Notes under the pieces: generated by a model | Told to the model about the DNA's origin: nothing | What the model saw: the letters and a program-made list of their open reading frames with translations, nothing else | Databases searched by the model: none | Program-made: the position numbers and the translations under genes | Assembly: GCA_003157675.1 (NCBI GenBank) | Contig: PMKG01000323.1 | Span: 1 to 7,548 of the forward strand | Length of the DNA: 7,548 bases | From: Acidobacteriota bacterium | GTDB taxonomy: Bacteria > Acidobacteriota > Vicinamibacteria > Vicinamibacterales > Fen-181 | Direction of reading: 5' to 3' | In this document: one piece after another, positions 5,884-7,548 of the stretch | How the letters are laid out: each line of letters begins with the position of its first letter | Position numbering within the stretch: position 1 is the first letter of the stretch

Positions 5884-6901
5884 AGTACTCGAGCTTCGTC
5901 CGGGCGCCGATTCGCTTGCGGAACACCCAGTAGGTCCAGCTTTGATACACGAGGACGATCGGCACGAAGAGGAACGCCACGATGCTCATCACCTTCAGCG
6001 TGTAGGGCGTGGACGACGCGTTGTAGATCGTCAGGCTCCAGTCCGGATTGAGGCTCGACACCATGACGCGCGGGTAGAGCGACATGAAGATCGTGATCGT
6101 GGCCAGCGCGATGGCAAGGCACGTCATCACGAACGCCCAGCCCATCGCCCGGCGCGCGACGAACAGGCCGGCGGCGAGCATGACGGCCACGGCCGCGACG
6201 GGGACCAGGCCCGGGTTGATGCCGAGGCGCGTGAACGAGTCGGTCCAGAGATAGGTGGCCACGACGAAGACCGCGATGAGCACCGTCGCCGCCGGGCCGA
6301 CGCGCTTGACGGCTTGCATCGCCCGGGCGCGGATCGGGTCCTCGCTCTTCAGCTCGAGGAAGATCGCGCCATGCGTCGTGAAGGCGGCGAGCGAGGCCAG
6401 GCCGGTGACGAGCGGGTAGGGGCCGAGGAGGTTGAAGAAGCCGCCCACGTACGTCTTGCTGGCGTCGATCGGCACCCCTTTGAGCAGGTTGCCGAAGGCC
6501 ACGCCCCACAGCAGCGCGGGGACGGCGCTGCCGACGAAGATCATCCAGTCCCACGTCGCGCGCCAGGCCGGGTGCGAGTCCTTGCTCCTGAACTCGAAGG
6601 CGATGCCGCGCACGATCATCGCCACGAGCATCAGGAACAGCGCCAGGTAGAAACCGCTGAACAGCGTCGCGTACCAGTGGGGGAAGGCGGCGAAAATCGC
6701 CCCGCCGGCCGTCAGGACCCACACCTCGTTGCCGTCCCACACGGGGCCGATTGTCGCGATGATCCGACGGCGCTCGGTGTCGTCGTGCGCGAGGAACGGC
6801 AGCAGGATCCCGACGCCGAAATCGAACCCCTCGAGCACGAAGAAGCCGATGAACAGGACCGCGATCAGAACGAACCAGAGCGTGTTGAGATCGATGGACA
6901 T
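5882..6901 (-). CDS. cydB: Cytochrome bd quinol oxidase subunit II (CydB)
   Basis: 339-residue integral membrane subunit of cytochrome bd, which oxidises quinol and reduces O2 to water; CydB stabilises the heme-bearing CydA and contributes to the proton path. About nine hydrophobic segments are visible from residue 8 to 322. Family motifs: EGFDFGVG 24-31, GPVWDGNEVWV 52-62, a middle GVAFGNLLKGVP stretch 133-144, and WTYWVFRKR 322-330 at the cytoplasmic C-terminus. Asp27 and Asp56 align by eye with Asp29 and Asp58 of E. coli CydB, the latter linked to proton entry. It is about 40 residues shorter than E. coli CydB and close to the shorter Bacillus-type length. The start is ATG at 6901 with AAGGAGG 5 bases upstream. 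It begins 10 bases after cydA and ends 7 bases before cydD, so no small cydX-like gene fits on its 3' side. Confidence 0.96.
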   Translation of the reverse strand: MSIDLNTLWFVLIAVLFIGFFVLEGFDFGVGILLPFLAHDDTERRRIIATIGPVWDGNEVWVLTAGGAIFAAFPHWYATLFSGFYLALFLMLVAMIVRGIAFEFRSKDSHPAWRATWDWMIFVGSAVPALLWGVAFGNLLKGVPIDASKTYVGGFFNLLGPYPLVTGLASLAAFTTHGAIFLELKSEDPIRARAMQAVKRVGPAATVLIAVFVVATYLWTDSFTRLGINPGLVPVAAVAVMLAAGLFVARRAMGWAFVMTCLAIALATITIFMSLYPRVMVSSLNPDWSLTIYNASSTPYTLKVMSIVAFLFVPIVLVYQSWTYWVFRKRIGARTKLEY

Positions 6902-6906
6902 GATGT

Positions 6907-6913
6907 CCTCCTT
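6907..6913 (-). promoter_or_regulatory. Strong ribosome-binding site of cydB
   Basis: AAGGAGG on the - strand is a near-perfect Shine-Dalgarno, 5 bases before the cydB ATG (6901). Its first two A bases are the last two bases of the cydA TAA stop (6914-6912), tying cydB initiation to cydA termination. Confidence 0.85.
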
Positions 6914-7548
6914 ACGCGTTGGCGGCCGTCGCCGCGGGTCCTGGCGCTTCCGGGGCCTCCACGGGCAAGCCGGCCGTCGCGTACTTCTTCAGGAGGTAGA
7001 CGTCGGCGGCCATCAGGACGCCGTAGATGAGTGTGAAGCCGACCAGCGTGACGAGCAGCTCGCCGACGCTCACGGCCGGCGAGACGCCAGCGGCCGTCTT
7101 CTGCAGACCGAACACGATCCACGGCTGGCGGCCAAGCTCGGTGAACAGCCAGCCGGTCGAGTTGGCGATGTAGGGCAGCGCGAGCGCCGGGACGAGCGCC
7201 GCAAGCAGCGCGCGGCTGCCGCCGATCCGATCCCGCATCACGGCCAGCGAGGCCCACGCCGCGAGCAGCAGCATCAAGCCGCCGGCGCCCACCATCCCGC
7301 GAAACGTCCAGTAGGTCCACATCACCGGCGGCGAGTAGTCGCCGGGGCCGAACTGCCGCTCGTACTGCGTCTGCAGGTCCTTGATCCCCTTTACCTCGCC
7401 GGTGAACTCGTTGTGGGCAAGGAAGCTGAGCAGCCCCGGCACCCGGATGGCGAACACGTCCTTCTTCTCGGGCTCGTTGCCCCAGGTGAAGAGCGACATC
7501 GAGGCCGGGTTCTCCGTCTGCCACAGCGCCTCGGCGGCCGCCATCTTC
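6912..7548 (-). CDS. cydA: Cytochrome bd quinol oxidase subunit I (CydA), C-terminal part
   Basis: C-terminal roughly 211 residues of CydA, the heme b558/b595/d subunit that oxidises quinol at the outer face of the membrane and reduces O2. The gene runs off the right edge; the ATG at 7544 is internal, because the frame continues with a Lys codon (7545-7547). Counting that Met as 1, the preceding Lys and Glu5 (in KMAAAE) match Lys252 and Glu257 of E. coli CydA at the quinol site. Met84 in FRGMVGAG matches the heme b558 ligand Met393, and Glu136 in TELGRQPW matches Glu445 near hemes b595/d. The loop between the quinol motif and the FRGM helix is short (about 75 residues) and lacks the long E. 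coli C-terminal Q-loop insertion, so this is the short-Q-loop type. Hydrophobic helices lie near 84-103, 111-130 and 161-183. The tail (190-210) is Ala/Pro-rich. A CioA-type relative is possible, but linked cydDC favours a standard bd oxidase. Confidence 0.95.
   Translation of the reverse strand, partial: KMAAAEALWQTENPASMSLFTWGNEPEKKDVFAIRVPGLLSFLAHNEFTGEVKGIKDLQTQYERQFGPGDYSPPVMWTYWTFRGMVGAGGLMLLLAAWASLAVMRDRIGGSRALLAALVPALALPYIANSTGWLFTELGRQPWIVFGLQKTAAGVSPAVSVGELLVTLVGFTLIYGVLMAADVYLLKKYATAGLPVEAPEAPGPAATAANA

Noticed and set aside
4240..6051. A 603-codon open frame on the + strand opposite cydD
   Set aside because: Low-complexity charged composition typical of an antisense shadow. It covers cydD and the end of cydB, whose motifs are unambiguous.
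5522..7030. A 502-codon open frame on the + strand opposite cydB
   Set aside because: His/Arg/Asp/Glu-rich peptide without recognisable domains. It mirrors the hydrophobic codons of cydB on the other strand.

Overview
This window is GC-rich bacterial chromosome with long, tightly packed genes and no RNA gene, mobile element, CRISPR array or replication origin that I can see. The two secreted YncE-like proteins are of a type I associate with Acidobacteriota (Vicinamibacteria-like lineages). Together with the base composition this makes that phylum my best guess for the host, but it is inference; nothing in the window is a phylogenetic marker.

Left half (1-2323, + strand): a non-coding or unassignable leader of about 150 bases with an 18-bp perfect palindrome at 87-104. 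It is followed by two tandem genes (150-1193 and 1208-2323) for paralogous exported proteins of the YncE / YVTN-type seven-bladed beta-propeller family. They lie 14 bases apart, the second has a clear Shine-Dalgarno, and they probably form one transcription unit. Their biochemical role is unknown.

Junction (2324-2386): the YncE pair converges on the next operon. The 63-base gap is filled by nested inverted repeats, dominated by a perfect 17-base-arm palindrome at 2350-2384, probably a bidirectional transcription stop or a dispersed palindromic repeat.

Right half (2387-7548, - strand): a cytochrome bd oxidase operon read from right to left in the order cydA (5' end outside the window), cydB, cydD, cydC. 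CydA and CydB are the two main membrane subunits of the quinol oxidase. CydD and CydC are the two halves of the heterodimeric ABC transporter required to assemble that oxidase. All three internal junctions place a stop codon on or next to the following ribosome-binding site or start, so the four proteins look translationally coupled. CydA has the short form of the Q-loop, and no cydX-like small subunit fits between cydB and cydD. The operon promoter lies to the right of the window.

I found no convincing undescribed system. The items most worth a second look are the convergent palindrome cluster, the YncE-like pair with its conserved cysteine pair and proline-rich loop, the upstream palindrome, and a Pro-to-Leu change just after Walker B in CydD.
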